Below, piece by piece: positions 11,367 to 23,600 of a stretch of DNA of 64,000 nt. The DNA is from Acanthococcus lagerstroemiae. Lineage: Eukaryota > Arthropoda > Insecta > Hemiptera > Eriococcidae. Location of the stretch: NCBI GenBank assembly GCA_031841125.1, contig CM063112.1, forward strand, positions 57,651,722-57,715,721, given 5' to 3'. The translations under genes were made by a program, and so were the position numbers. Each line of letters starts with the position of its first letter. Position 1 is the first letter of the stretch. The notes beneath the pieces are model-generated. The model made no database searches. It saw nothing but the letters and a program-made list of their open reading frames with translations, and was not told the origin of the DNA.

Positions 11367-12504
11367 AGATGCTCTCAAAATAGTTACTAATAAAACAACT
11401 CATTTGAGGAGGAGACTGTAGGGCCTAAAGCGTGAAGCCTTCATAAAAAATGGTCTTTGATTCTGAAAAATTAATTTGTTTCATTGAAGGCAAAAGTGTA
11501 CCAGAAAAATTCGCAGGCTTTGTACAGATTGGAGGCCGCATAAAATTCAAGAACGAGTAGGTGCATTTATTTTTCCAACCTTTGGGTTTTAAAAGTAATG
11601 AGCTCGCTGTTCCATTAAGATATCTCACATTATTTTACACCTCACCCTTTTCGTCAAACACCTCGCATTTACAATCTTCAGTCTTAACATCGAAACCTCT
11701 CTCAGATACTTCATCACAAAATAAGTACCTATTTCGTTATCACAATGTAAGTACCTCGATTGTTCTGCAACTGTATAAATACTTCTTCATTTGTATGACC
11801 CATTGCAATGTGGACCAGATTAAGTTACTATGATTCATCATATAGCCAGCTCTAGCCAAGTGCAAGTGATAACTATAAAGATCTATTATGCACTATTTCA
11901 CAATTATTGATAAAAAACACTTGTCATTTATGAATCTTCAGAAATAGTACTAAATAGGACTCCTTAGACCCAGCATACTCGTCGCTGATAACGTAGTAAT
12001 AAATTTTACAAAACTGCTGTCGTTATAAAAAAAATATAATGCTGTAAACTGTTCATCTGTAAAGTGCGATAACTTGATTAGTATTTCCAATTTCATATTC
12101 CAAGTGTATATATATACATATATTGTAATTCTAAAACTAACATGCAATAGATTTTAAGAATTTTTAGAATTATCGCCTGTCCTTTCAGGTATGCGGTAAC
12201 GTTCTTCCAAGTTCGGGTGTTCTTTTTTGGCGAGTGAATACGAGTATCATGATGTCTCTTCCTTCGATCGTTTATATAGTTTGAAATGTTTCTTTTAAAA
12301 TGTCATTATTTTTTGGATCAGGAAGCAGCCTCTATAAAAATAATGAATATTCAAAAGTTGCTGCGGGTGTCAGTTCAATCCTTATTGTATAATAGTTTTT
12401 CTATTCTGTGATTGTATCAAAGAACTTTGTACTATCGTTCGAATGCATCAACAAGGACTCTAATGTTTTTGGAATCTACACAAAGTTTCTTGGAGGCTCC
12501 GGCC

Positions 12505-14016
12505 TAGGCCCGTAACCAGAGTGAATCTTGAAGGGGGTTGGGCAAACTGCAGACCAGAGAGGGCAAGATTTTTTCATACATTTTGAATACTTCTAATTGT
12601 GATTTCTCTCACACCCCCCCCCCCCCCAAAAAACAAACAAAACAACCCTCATTTCGAATACTAGCAATGTTGCTCACTAGAAATGAGAAAACTACAAAAA
12701 TTTGTCTACATAAATATAACTTTGAAATTTTGTGGGAATACATTTTTTCTGAGATTTTTATTTAAAATTAGGACATAGTTCTACACGAAAAATGCTCAAT
12801 GATGAAATTATCATTTCTATAGTATTTTGATGTGCTGAATAGGAACCCACCCATGAAAAATCTCCTAGACACGGAGAAACTCCTAAAAAGTGAAAAAATT
12901 GTCGAAAACAGCTATTTTTTATATTTTTCAACTTATCTTATTTTATGGTATGGCTTTTAAATGAGTTTGATAAAAATAATAGGGAATTTTTCAAAATATT
13001 AGGAAAATGTAGCAATTTGGAAGGAAAAATAAATGTTCAAGATTTTTGCCGTTTTCAGCTCGGTCTCGCAGGTAACTTTACACATTTTCCCATGTTTTTA
13101 AAGCTTCAACGCACTCCAGTGGGATAAAAATGAAAGAACGGTAGTCATGTTTGATATTAATGGAAAGAAGAAGATTTAGGGAAATATTTTGATTTAGAAA
13201 TGAGTGCACTTACATGCGACTGAGAACAGTTACAAGCCTATCTGCAAAAAGTGTGTAAAATTATACTGCGATAGAGGAACTTTATACATTCATTAGAAAT
13301 ATACGTAAACTTTGAAAAGAAGTTATGTTTGACTGAAACAAAGTTGAAATTGGTCATCTAATAAAAAATGGTCATAGACAAATTGTCCGTGAGTTTTTAC
13401 AGAATGGTAGCGCTTTAGCTAGCAGCAAGTACTTGAAACAATGCAGTGCAAGTATACATGTTAGTAGACTACTGTTGGATTTTGAAAGGCAAAACTGATT
13501 CAGACTTGTAAAAAAATAAAAAAAGTACCCATTGAAGCATCTTCAAACAAACCCCGTTTTTATTATTGTTACTGAACCTTTACAGTTCAAGTACACAAAA
13601 TATTTTGACCTATTTTTGAACTGCTGTTGTATAGGCTATATGTCATTCTAACCTCTTTTCATGCCCTCCTTGGAAAAATTCTGGCTACATTAAAACTTTA
13701 AGGTGCAATTTGTTTTTTTCATTTTTTAAAACTTTAACATAAAACTGAGAAAAATCTTGATGTCCAAGAAAAAACGAGTCGTGGCACTGAATTCGACGCT
13801 AAAAATACTTGCAGATTCGTATATTTTTATCTTTGAGCAAAAAAAAAAAGCGAAATTTAACAGAACCGTATTATTAAAATTTTTGATAAATGACCTCGAA
13901 GCTGGGAGCTTCATTTTTTCTGTGAGATGTCTAAAAAAAAGGGGGTAATTTTGCCAGGTGGCAAAGAGCGTAGCTAGGAGGTGTTGCCCCCTGCCTTACC
14001 CCTGGTTACAGGCCTG
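12505..14016. mobile_element. Non-autonomous hAT element (1.5 kb)
   Basis: Ends TAGGCCCGTAACCAG and CTGGTTACAGGCCTG form a 15 bp inverted repeat with two mismatches. Flanks CTCCGGCC (12497-12504) and CTCCAGCC (14017-14024) form an 8 bp duplication with one mismatch. The interior is AT-rich with a C run at 12611. I recognise no transposase in it; the frames at 13726-13948 look like chance. Confidence 0.75.
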
Positions 14017-14137
14017 CTCCAGCCTCATAAATCATATCATACTGGCACACACTATTAGATGAAAAACACGAACACGAGTCTAATACAATAACTGTTGACA
14101 TACGTGTGTGAAGGGCAGGTGCTCAGACAGCAAGACA

Positions 14138-14291
14138 CAGGGCCGCCAAGAGCCAAACGGGGAAAATCTGCGGACCTATACTGAAATTATTTGCTCGCAA
14201 AAATTTGATAATTATAATTTCTGTGACTCTGCGGGCCATCTAAAAAAACGGGCTCGGGGAAAGGTACCCCCCCCCTCTCTCGGCGGCCCTG
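14138..14291. mobile_element. hAT MITE (154 bp), CAGGGCCGCC ends
   Basis: Ends CAGGGCCGCC and GGCGGCCCTG form a perfect 10 bp inverted repeat. Flanks GCAAGACA (14130-14137) and GCAAAACA (14292-14299) are an 8 bp duplication with one mismatch. Non-coding. Confidence 0.85.
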
Positions 14292-14685
14292 GCAAAACAA
14301 ACAGAATAACCGCTGCGGAAATGCCCTACATGAGAAGATCGGCTGGTTACACATTACAGATTACAGGATAGAAAACGAAATGAAGACAAATTCTGAAAGA
14401 ACTGAACATATTACACCGGTGTTTAAAAAAAAGTGAAGGATTACCTACAGGAGAAAAAACAAAATAATGTGGGCAGGATGGATGAAGATCACTCACCCAA
14501 AAGATGAGCTAGAGGTATATAGGAAGACGACCACGAGGATGCCCAAGAAGAAAACTGGTCGATATATCGGCATCATCATCCTCTACCAAGACTACACAGC
14601 AGATGGGTCACTAGACTTACGCGGGTGACAAAGACAATATTTCTTCGACCATCCATTATTTTTCGATAATTTTTACATTTCAGGA

Positions 14686-15071
14686 ATATTACTCACGCGT
14701 TGATTTCGTCTCCTCGGCTGTCCTTGTGAAGATTTCTTATCTCTCTGGGTTAATTGATGGTTTCAGTGAGTTCTATTCCCATTAAACTAGTCTGTACTGC
14801 AACATCCTTTCTGGATACTTCTTATAATTCAGTGTTAGTTGCATCAGATTCATCATTTGGTGCGTCCTTAGTAAATCGGCAGAACGAATTCAAAATTAGA
14901 CCACCAACACTTAGGTACATGGAGAACTTCTATAGTAATTATCACTGGGGGAGTAATAACTTACCTTCTGATTTCCAGAGGAAGAAATCGTTACCAAAGT
15001 TCTTTCACGACATTCTTTCAATGTTGAGTGATCGAGAAACTGGAATACAGATAGTGAATACCAAACTGTAG
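14686..15071 (+). other. Unassigned open region, possible exon or transposon-derived ORF
   Basis: An open frame from an acceptor-like TTTACATTTCAG (about 14684) runs to a stop near 14783. An overlapping frame at 14754-15071 (105 residues) has balanced composition, including LRYMENFYSNYHWGSNN and KSLPKFFHDILSML. No family was recognised. It lies inside the pogo-like element and in intron 1 of the PDZ gene, so it could be transposase-derived, an unrelated exon or chance. Confidence 0.25.
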
Positions 15072-15264
15072 AAAAGTTCACAAGCGCCTACTATATTAGA
15101 CGCATGTATCTACATACATAATAACTTACCTCTCTTAACGGTTACATATTTGTTGATCATGCTTCCACAAACTGAAGATTGTAATGGTGAGCGGAAAATC
15201 ACAAAACACTAACAGGAATTCAAATTCTGTAACGGCTTCACCGGCCAAGGTATCAACTGATAAC

Positions 15265-15818
15265 ACCGTTCGGAAATACACTAGACGCGAGAGAGATGCG
15301 CGAGACAGATGCGCGTTATACATAGTAGCATGTAGTAGTTCAGGCTACCACAGTTTTATTTTTTATGCGTATACAACGTACTAGCATAGGCTCTAATAGC
15401 GCTACTGTAGCATATAGTAGTTCAGGCTACATCCCGCTTGTTGTGTATCACATCACCTTGTGTATTTACTTGTAATAATTGCATTGTGTTAGTTTGATAG
15501 CATCTGCTATGATCGCGCTACCATAAAAATTATTGGCTGGGACCGTTCGGAAATACACTAGACGCGAGAGAGATGCGCGAGACAGATGCGCGTTATACAT
15601 AGTAGCATGTAGTAGTTCAGGCTACCACAGTTTTATTTTTTATGTGTATACAACGTACTAGCATAGGCTCTAATAGCGCTACTGTAGCATATAGTAGTTC
15701 AGGCTACATCCCGCTTGTTGTGTATCACATCACCTTGTGTATTTACTTGTAATAATTGCATTGTGTTAGTTTGATAGCATCTGCTATGATCGCGCTACCA
15801 TAAAAATTATTGGCTGGG
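15265..15818. repeat. 277 bp tandem duplication
   Basis: Two head-to-tail units, 15265-15541 and 15542-15818, differ at a single noticed base (TATGCGTATA versus TATGTGTATA). Each unit contains two related 25 bp segments ending GTAGTTCAGGCTAC. The near identity indicates a recent event. It could be two LTR-like sequences without an internal region, or a simple duplication. Confidence 0.9.
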
Positions 15819-15954
15819 GTGTTGTGCAAAAGGAACCAGGTAGGTAAAAAGAACCACCAAATGAATTATATAGTTCCTTTTGATTATAAATACTCTTTTT
15901 TATGCAATTAAACGCTGGAATTGCGACTTTCTATTTCTGAAATGGTGTTTAAAT

Positions 15955-16035
15955 ACAAGAGACTGTTCTCATTGGGCCCACAAAGCTTGTAGAGATTGTG
16001 CAGGCATTGGTTCCTATGTTTGTGATTTTTGTACA
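15955..16035 (+). pseudogene. Pogo-like transposase C-terminal zinc-finger fragment
   Basis: In one frame this reads WCLNTRDC, SHWAHKACRDC, then YVCDFCTAL and a stop. This resembles the W-x-x-C, W-A-H-x-x-C, Y-x-C-x-x-C tail found at the end of many insect pogo/Tigger transposases. Only this short piece of the transposase is recognisable, so it is a relic. The fit to the TA-flanked element around it is independent support. Confidence 0.55.
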
Positions 16036-16364
16036 GCTTTACAAGTTAGGTAAGTTACTAATATTGTATTAGACTTATCTTTCATTTGTCCATCAAAATA
16101 GGAATTCGTTTCCTAGTATACTTAAAGTTATAATCATTTTTTCATGGTTCCTTTTGCCCAGACATTTTCTTAAAGGTAAAAAAAAAAGCCACTTTGGAAA
16201 ATCAAAATTTCATCGCCTTAAAGAACTTTAATTTTGACATAAAAATAACGTATTATAGCTTTTAAAGTATGCTTTATTTAGTGGTGTATTCAGATTCAAA
16301 ATTATTAGAAAAAACTTTACAGTAATTCACGTTTAAGTGGTTCCACTTGCCCAAATCTCCCTTA

Positions 16365-17960
16365 CAGTTCTCCTGTTTTGAAACTTCAAAATATTTCTTT
16401 GGAAGAGCCATAAACTGCTCTGAAGGTTTCATAATCTCATAGATTGATAATAAAAAGCATATTATATGGTTTTCCTGTTTTGAGATTCCGAATTTTTCCT
16501 TTAGTAAACTATAAGGAAAATCACGCGCTGCTCTGAAAGTGAAAAAGGTAACATAAATGATGGATTGATAACAAACAGAGTAACGTTCTTCTGTTTTGAA
16601 ATCTTAAAACATTTCATTGGAAGAGTCCACAAGCTTCAAAAACAATAAAGTGATAACAAACAGCATGTGCATATATAAAGTTTTCCTGTTTTGAAACTCA
16701 AATTCTCCAAACCATGTGCTGCTTTGAAAGCCAAAAGTAACACAAAGTATGGACTGATCACAGACAGAGGAAAGTTCTCCTGTTTTGAAATTCAAAACAC
16801 TGTTTTGGAAGAGTTGGTATACTTCTCTAAAAGCTACTTTTAGATGATACATTAACAACCAACAGCATGCTGCTTTTCTATTCAAAAACTGTAGGTTGAT
16901 AACCAACAGCATGCGGTTTTCCTTTTCTAAAACCGTAAATTTTTCCTGCAAGAAACTAACGAAGTCCATGAGCTGCTCTAAAAGTAAGAAGCAACTTAAA
17001 TATGAATTACAAACAGCATTAAATCCTTCTGTTTTGAAACCTCAAAACATTCCCTTGGAAGTTTCAGTACCTATATTGCTCTGAAAATTTCATAAACAAT
17101 GAAAAGATTGATAGCAAACATCATGAAGAATTTTCCTGTTCTGAACCCCCAAATTTTTTCTTTAATAAGTTGCGTGGAAAACCATGCGCTGCTCTGACTG
17201 CGAAAAGTAACATAAATTATGGCTTTTGATGACTAACAGAGTACGGTTTCTCTTGTTTTGAAACCTCAAAACACTTTTGGAGGCTCCATATACTGCACTT
17301 AAACCTGCATGTACACATAAATAATAGATTTGATTGAAAACAGGATGCGGTTTTCCTATTCTAAAACGATAAATTTTTTCGGTTGAACATTGGGAATGTA
17401 GATGTGCTACTCTAAAAGCAAAAAGGAATATATTATGTAGATGATAGACTGATGACTCCACAAGAGAAAGCTGCTCTCTTGTTTTGAAATCTAAAATCAT
17501 TCCTTTGGGTAGGTTGGTGTGCGGCTTTAAAAGTTCATGATACACACATTGACCATAGAGTGAAGATATGTCCTGTTTCAAAACATTAAATTATTCCTTT
17601 GGGAGAGTCTACCTAGGTATGTCTGCTTTGATAAAGTTATGAAAGCGATATAGATTGATGACCAACAGCATGCTTTTTTTTTATTTTTGAAACAAACGTT
17701 TCCTGTGGGAAAAGGGAAACGCATGTGCTTCTCTCAGATAAAAAGTACCTAACATAAAGGGACAGAGATTGATAACACACTGTAAAGTTTTCCTGTTTCT
17801 TAACCTTAAATTGTGCCTTTGAGCGAATTAGTGTATCCCGACTACTCTGAAAGCTTAATGTTGATTGATAATACATATAGGTAACCTGTAACGCCCTTGT
17901 TTTGAAACTTTACATTTCTCCCTTGGGAAAAGTCCATGTATTGCTCTGAAAACTTATCTG
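16365..17960. repeat. Intron-1 array of ~100/210 bp units, part B
   Basis: Direct continuation of the array ending at 10207. Units alternate TTCTCCTGTTTTGAAAC / TTTGGAAGAGTC / GATTGATAACAAACAG with GCTGCTCTGAAAGCGAAAAG / TAACATAAATGATGG. About 15 half-units are visible. ORFs here (16604-16969, 17162-17581) arise from the repeat and are not genes. Confidence 0.8.
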
Positions 17961-19050
17961 ACTTCTTATCAGGTTTTAATTATATAAAATTAATTTAATG
18001 TAAAATTTTAATAAATAAAATAAAATAAAAATAAATATACAAAAAATAAAACTAATAAAAATTTTTTTGATTCAATTTCATGCTCTGTAGAGGTGTACGT
18101 GTGGAGCTGTGGAACAAGAAATATGTGTGGGGGCGTGTGGTACTCTTTTAGAACGGGCGCTTATTCAGCATTTTTAGTACATTCAGTAATGATTCGGCAA
18201 AATTGTGCCATTCGAGAAATTTGGGCATTGCAGTCTCCCTCCCCTGGTAATAAATAACTCACGAGACCTCTGCATATATTTGTTTGTCGCAACCAATCAT
18301 GACCTAATAAGATTAGGAGACGACAAGAGAATTTATTGAAATTTTCTTGTATAATTTGCTTAGGATTACTCATAGAAACAATATGAAGTAAATGCTCAGA
18401 ACATAAAAACTGCTATAAAAATCATAATTTTGGATGAGATTTGAGAAAAAATCGTGGTCATGTATTTTTGCGCCATTTTTCCATAGACAATCAAAAATCT
18501 GTATTCAAAATTCAGCGCCGAGAAGCTGTTAAAAAAAATAAATGATTATGGTGGGATGCCTAAAAAATAAATATACATAGGTATCGATAATGATAGATGA
18601 CTCCGGGTGCTAAAGGCTTGAAGCGAATTAGAGACTTTTTTTTTTATTTAACTATTATTGAGAAAACTTGAACAAGAAAATTGTGAAGGTCCTGGTCGAG
18701 AAATTGTGGGACCTGGTCAAGACATTCTGTGACCCAGTTGAGAAAATTGCGAAGATTAGTTTTTTTTTTTTTTTTTTGTTATTTTGTTATTTTGCTAGTT
18801 AACTGAAATTTGTAAATGTTGAGCGTGATTTTTCGTGCGTATTGCCCCCTCCTCCTCCAAAAGCATGTTTTTTGCTCCAACACTGATCCCAGGTCATGAG
18901 GCCGTATGAATGAATATTATGAGTAGGTAATATAACAGCCATTTTTCAAGAAAGAAAAAGAAGCCCAAATTACTTTTTGTATCTACTTCTATAAACCCTG
19001 GATGTATACTCCTTCTTACATTCATGTGTTTGTTTTATTTCACTTAATAG
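17961..19050. other. Rest of intron 1, simple sequence
   Basis: Contains an AATAA-type microsatellite (about 18000-18060), long T runs (18630, 18760) and three imperfect copies of GAGAAAATTGTG...CCTGGTC at 18660-18750. Ends in the acceptor CACTTAATAG of exon 2. Confidence 0.5.
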
Positions 19051-19160
19051 GTTCATTTGCTGATAAAGAAGATTTGAAAATAGACGATGAGATATTGGAT
19101 GTCAACGGACATACGCTGTCAAATGCTACTCGAAGTCAAGCAATTGCGCATATTAATCAA
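19051..19160 (+). CDS. PDZ-domain protein, exon 2
   Basis: The acceptor is CACTTAATAG and the donor CAA/GTAATT. In phase with exon 1 it reads GSFADKEDLKIDDEILDVNG followed by HTLSNATRSQAIAHINQ. This is the core of a PDZ domain: the DDEILDVNG motif with the following helix aligns well with class I/II PDZ folds. It ends in phase 0 and joins exon 3 at 19904. The most secure part of the gene. Confidence 0.9.
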
Positions 19161-19903
19161 GTAATTTGAATTTAACATACTTCTTCAAATGAGATTAGAG
19201 TGTGAAAGAATCACACGGTTTGGATTTTATAGTTTACGATAAACATGGAGCAGACTGTAAAATACGAAATTCTCAAATATTTTCAACATTCGCAAAATTG
19301 AGATCAAAAGTATTGGGAAGCAATCGTAACTAAAAATTCAGGAAATACTAATCTTATTCTCTCTTTTGATGAATCAACTACTGATATTCTCAAGACAGGG
19401 TTATTTTAATTTCGAAAACAGTTATTAAAAAGGTCTGTTAAAACTGATCGAACTGTTTTCTTAATTTAAAAATGTCTTTTATTTTGTTTAAACTCTCCCG
19501 ATGAGCAATTAAAGCTGAGAAGGTACCACAATTTATGCGTGGATATTCCGCTGATAATACCGATTTACATTGAAATATTACCTGCAGCATATTCTTAATA
19601 CTAAACAATGCATAATAGGTACCATATAATACGCGAATACTAACCGTTAGTTTCATTCTATTGTATAGTAAAATCGTGTGATTCAATTGCTTAAATTCCA
19701 CTTTCCAAGTTCTCAGTGCCTAGATAGCCGCACTTTTTACTTTTTTTCTTTTGTTTTCCGCGTAAATATTTAGTTATTAATTTTCATGATACTTTCGATG
19801 TTTTTAGAACTGAAAATCGTTGTGGCATATGGCATTGTTACAGAATTTATTTGAGGTTCTTGCACTTCTTACATCTAATACATTCCTATTTCTCTGTTTG
19901 CAG

Positions 19904-19958
19904 TGTATCAAATCCAGAGTCATTTGCTTACGATGCAGACATACACCTCAAAGACCGG
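19904..19958 (+). CDS. PDZ-domain protein, exon 3
   Basis: After the acceptor TCTCTGTTTGCAG it reads CIKSRVICLRCRHTPQRP plus one base, then the donor GTGAGTAC. This is the last beta strand of the PDZ domain and a short basic linker. The phase-1 end requires another exon downstream; none is certain in the window. Confidence 0.85.
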
Positions 19959-20137
19959 GTGAGTACAGTTTCTTCATTCAGTAGCTCTACGATGCTATCC
20001 AAGTGAAGGTACGATAAGTCAGAAAACGTAATATTTCGATTCACGGGTTGTCAGCAAAAAATAGTTGTCAACTCTCAGAATGTCGCTTTTTAAATTTCAG
20101 TATCAAGTGATCTTGTATAAAAAATACTAAGGTAAGG

Positions 20138-20635
20138 TCTGCCACCATGACACAGTTTTTACGTTTCGGGTTGTCACGCAGGCGCTAATGCTCGGATTTT
20201 TTTTAATTGTACCTATATCAATTGATAGCTAAAGGCACGTCTGTAATAAAAATTACAGACAGAATGGTTTGTAGGAAACCGAGATAGTGCAAGAAAACTA
20301 AAAATGAAATTGTGTGTCATGGTGGCCATTATATTAGCCACCATGACACAGCCTCTTGCCACGATGACACACTGGAATGTCCATTTAAATAACACATTAG
20401 TAAAAGAACTGCCACCATGACACAGCATTTTATTTTCGGTTGCCATGATGACACACCTGAAAGAAGAAATAATTGTAATTTTTGTTATACTTTTCTTCAT
20501 CAACATGTTTATGATGTAAGATAAATGCTTAAACCTATGTAGGTAAGTTAAGTAAACAAATTATTCGTACTTAATGCTAAAAAAAAGTGTGTCATCGTGG
20601 CAAAAATTTTACTGTATTATGGTGGCAACAGCTCC
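20138..20635. repeat. GCCACCATGACACA motif cluster (probable TE remnant)
   Basis: About eight copies, in both orientations, of GCCACCATGACACA or a close variant lie at 20141, 20314 (inverted), 20338, 20358, 20411, 20441, 20589 (inverted) and 20625 (inverted, partial). Repeating phrases near the ends resemble the pogo-like elements at 10210 and 43186. I could not define clean terminal repeats. ORF 20213-20506 minus is an artefact of this. Confidence 0.55.
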
Positions 20636-20639
20636 TCAA

Positions 20640-23600
20640 TTTCTTTTTACTCAAACCATTCTCGTTTTAGGGTAGGTTCTGTAATGAGATATTCATTTCA
20701 GAAAAATTTGTAATTAGTAATTGTGATACACTCTGTTGCTTAGTCTTCATTCATGTAGGCATAGAATAAGTCATTCTTCCTTTCGCCTGTCCGTTATTCT
20801 TGTAGTACATTCATTCGATTGTAGGTTCCTCAATAATCGGATGTTGTAATTTTAGTCATTCTATTTCTCTCTGAGAAACTTGACTGCACTGAAACTTTAA
20901 AACGCTTCATCTCCGTCAGTTGCGTCGAATTGAGCTGGTTATTTTTCTTGAATGCTCGCTCAACATACTGCTATAAACACAGTCATGGCCAGGGGTGGGG
21001 ATATGAAAGTATCAAATTCGTAAATGATGTCTTAAAAATTGACATTTGGCAAATTCTTGTAGCCAGTTGACGAAACTGAAAAGCTATCGACTTTTCTTTT
21101 TTAGGTTTTAACTGAAATTCTTACATTCTAGACGGCACATTTACTATTAACGCTCCTACTTACTTTAGCTGCAGCTGTAGTTGAAAGTGGAAAATCAGTT
21201 TTGTTCATTTATTGTATTCCTCTTATTCTGGATCACATCACATTCTGCTTTCTAGAAACTATTATACCTAATGATTTGGTTTTTTGTATCTACTTCTCAT
21301 ATTAGCCCAACAGTGAAGGTATACCTATAGAAATGACACACACTACAACATGTCCTAAGCCTATTACCATTTAAAAAGCTTCTAATAAAGTACTAGTGGT
21401 TACAAGAGACGAGTTTCGATTATCAAAATAGAAGTGATACTGAGCTGTTCTCTTTGACTAAATGATCTTACCTGTTCGTGTGTTGAGGAAACCCAAATTA
21501 CAACGAATGAACATGTATCGAGTCTCAGTAATGTTACTGATCACTCATTGCCCCCCCCCCCTGAACCAAATTATAGGTACAGCTTCAGTTGTCTGAAATA
21601 TGATTCCGACATTCAAACGCTGATTGGCCGACAGGAAGCTTAGAGCTGGAATTCAGAAATCGTGGGAAATCACCCTGGATGCAGAAGGAAAATGAATTAT
21701 GAATATATTTTATTTTGCAAATAACATGACAAAATAATAATGAGGGAAGTCTGGACCCCCTTTGCGACTTTGTCAAGTAGTAGTTTTTCCAATTTTAGCA
21801 CCCCCTCTAACACGCCCTCTTCTTTTGGTCAAGACCACCCCCCCGCACTCTAGGCTGGCTATGCCACTGATCTGGGCTGTATTGTTAGTCATCTTTTTCT
21901 TCCTCAAATTCTTTTATTTATTTATGGGGGCTATTATAATATCTGAAATCAAATTTGATTCTCTTTTGATAAAGCATATCAAATTAGGACCGAAGAAGTT
22001 TACTGCCATTATTAGTACTCACGAGCCTAGGCGTTTCTGTATATACGGGGTATTCACTAGGATGGTCGTTATTTTGGCAAAGTGGGAATTCTTTCAACAT
22101 GATGAATATTTGATTATAACTTTTGTCAGTTTGTAAACATCATTTTTGGAACTTTTGTTTTAGTCAAAGCCCTAAGGTTGATCTATAGAAAACATAAACA
22201 AGGCTGAACCAACAGGTTACTCTTTGGGTGGAAGCAGAGAGCTTGATTTGTGCATGACGATGGAACATCCAAGCACGGCAAAGGAACATTCAAACTCCGA
22301 CAGATCTTTTGCTCCTTTTTGTTGTTTAGCAATGTTGCTTGGCTTGGTAGACTTCGGCATGATAGGGCTCGAGTTGTCAGGAGAAAAGAATCTACAATCA
22401 TATCTTTCTATTGCCGCCTGCATGCATTACAACATTGTTATTATTTCGCTGACCCGCCCCCTAGTACATTATTATAAAATGAATACTATGAGGTATTGAT
22501 GATTTTGGGATATTTCTTGGTCGATTATCTCGGTCAGTCTTGATCCTGAGACGAAAGTAAAAGAGACTTTTTTTGTAGAGAATTTTATGGTCTGTAATTT
22601 AGCTGGGAAGTATTTTCGCACATAAATCAATATTTGGTCAAAAAACTGTTTTTTGGTACGGTTTTACAGCTCTAGGGGATCATACTAACCCCTGCGGGGG
22701 GGGGGGGGTTAGTATGTTTATTAGAATCATGCCAAGTTTCAACTATGCAGCAAATTTTCCCTTCATATGCTATTTTTTTAGGTCTAATATTCCTGGACTA
22801 TATTATACATTGTGGCAGTTTCTATAAAAAGGGTCAAATTTGTCGGTCAGGTCATTTTCGAGTTGAGCCCATGTTTGTATAGTAGTCTCAATTCTTGACA
22901 AAATGAGGCCTTTTCCAGCTTCCTATGTGCTATATTCATCTTTCTACACCCATTAAAAAAGAGGTACCTCGCAATTTTTGAAAAACAAGATTTTCAGAAA
23001 AACGCGTTCCAAGTTTTTGAATACATTTTGTTGATTTTCGTGTCGAATATCCAACTGTTTCATTGACTATTATACAGGGTGTCCGGACTTCGTTCAAGAA
23101 CCCGCTAAGTACGCATAGCACTCGATAAAACTAAAAACGGTTAAGTAAGAAAAGTTGCCTATGAGCAAATTGAAGGGCTATGCCGTTTTACAGTTTACAA
23201 TAAAAAAAAAAAACACTATGAAGACATGATAATTGACGGAATAAATAATCTGATTATGGGGGCTGGTAGTACTGGCTTGGATGGAAAAAATCTTAGTAAG
23301 ATGTATTGCCTATTACTCTGCAGCAATTTTTCCCTTTACATTTCCTAAAATGCCTGGACTAATAGTATTCCCGTGGAAGCACCTTTCAATAGTTTTCAAG
23401 TGTGAGAGAACGAGAACAAAGTAAAACTTGAACATGTTATTCATTTATACATTCTTAATACTGGTAATCTAGATGTTAGATCTAGATAGTCAACATACCG
23501 CAGATCGCTATTATTCATCGCCTTTGCTTCGTCCTTTGAAGTATGCGATCCCAAGAACCAATGTACTGGTTCGGTTTGTTAGTAGGTACTCAGGACTAAC

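Larger units (their letters stand above)
10210..16362 (+). mobile_element. Pogo/Tigger-like DNA transposon, degraded and filled with later insertions
   Basis: Terminal inverted repeats AGGGAGATTTGGGCAAGTGG at 10210 and CCACTTGCCCAAATCTCCCT at 16362 are perfect over 20 bp, with TA on both sides (10208-10209, 16363-16364). Subterminal phrases GGGCAAAAGGAACC recur at both ends (10237, 10562, 15826, 16147 inverted). A transposase C-terminal zinc-finger-like segment is at 15955-16035. The interior holds hAT MITEs (11211, 14138), a hAT derivative (12505) and a tandem duplication (15265). The TA duplication and zinc-rich tail point to the pogo/Tigger branch; that assignment is inferred. Confidence 0.75.

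Noticed and set aside
16604..17876. Long minus ORFs of 121, 139 and 79 residues
   Set aside because: They are translations of the intron-1 repeat array and repeat with its period.
8093..17960. CRISPR-like array
   Set aside because: Units are long, degenerate and without constant repeats and unique spacers; the DNA is clearly eukaryotic.
22183..22500. Overlapping ORFs on both strands as a gene
   Set aside because: Four frames overlap in both orientations and none has a recognised domain; at most a decayed element.
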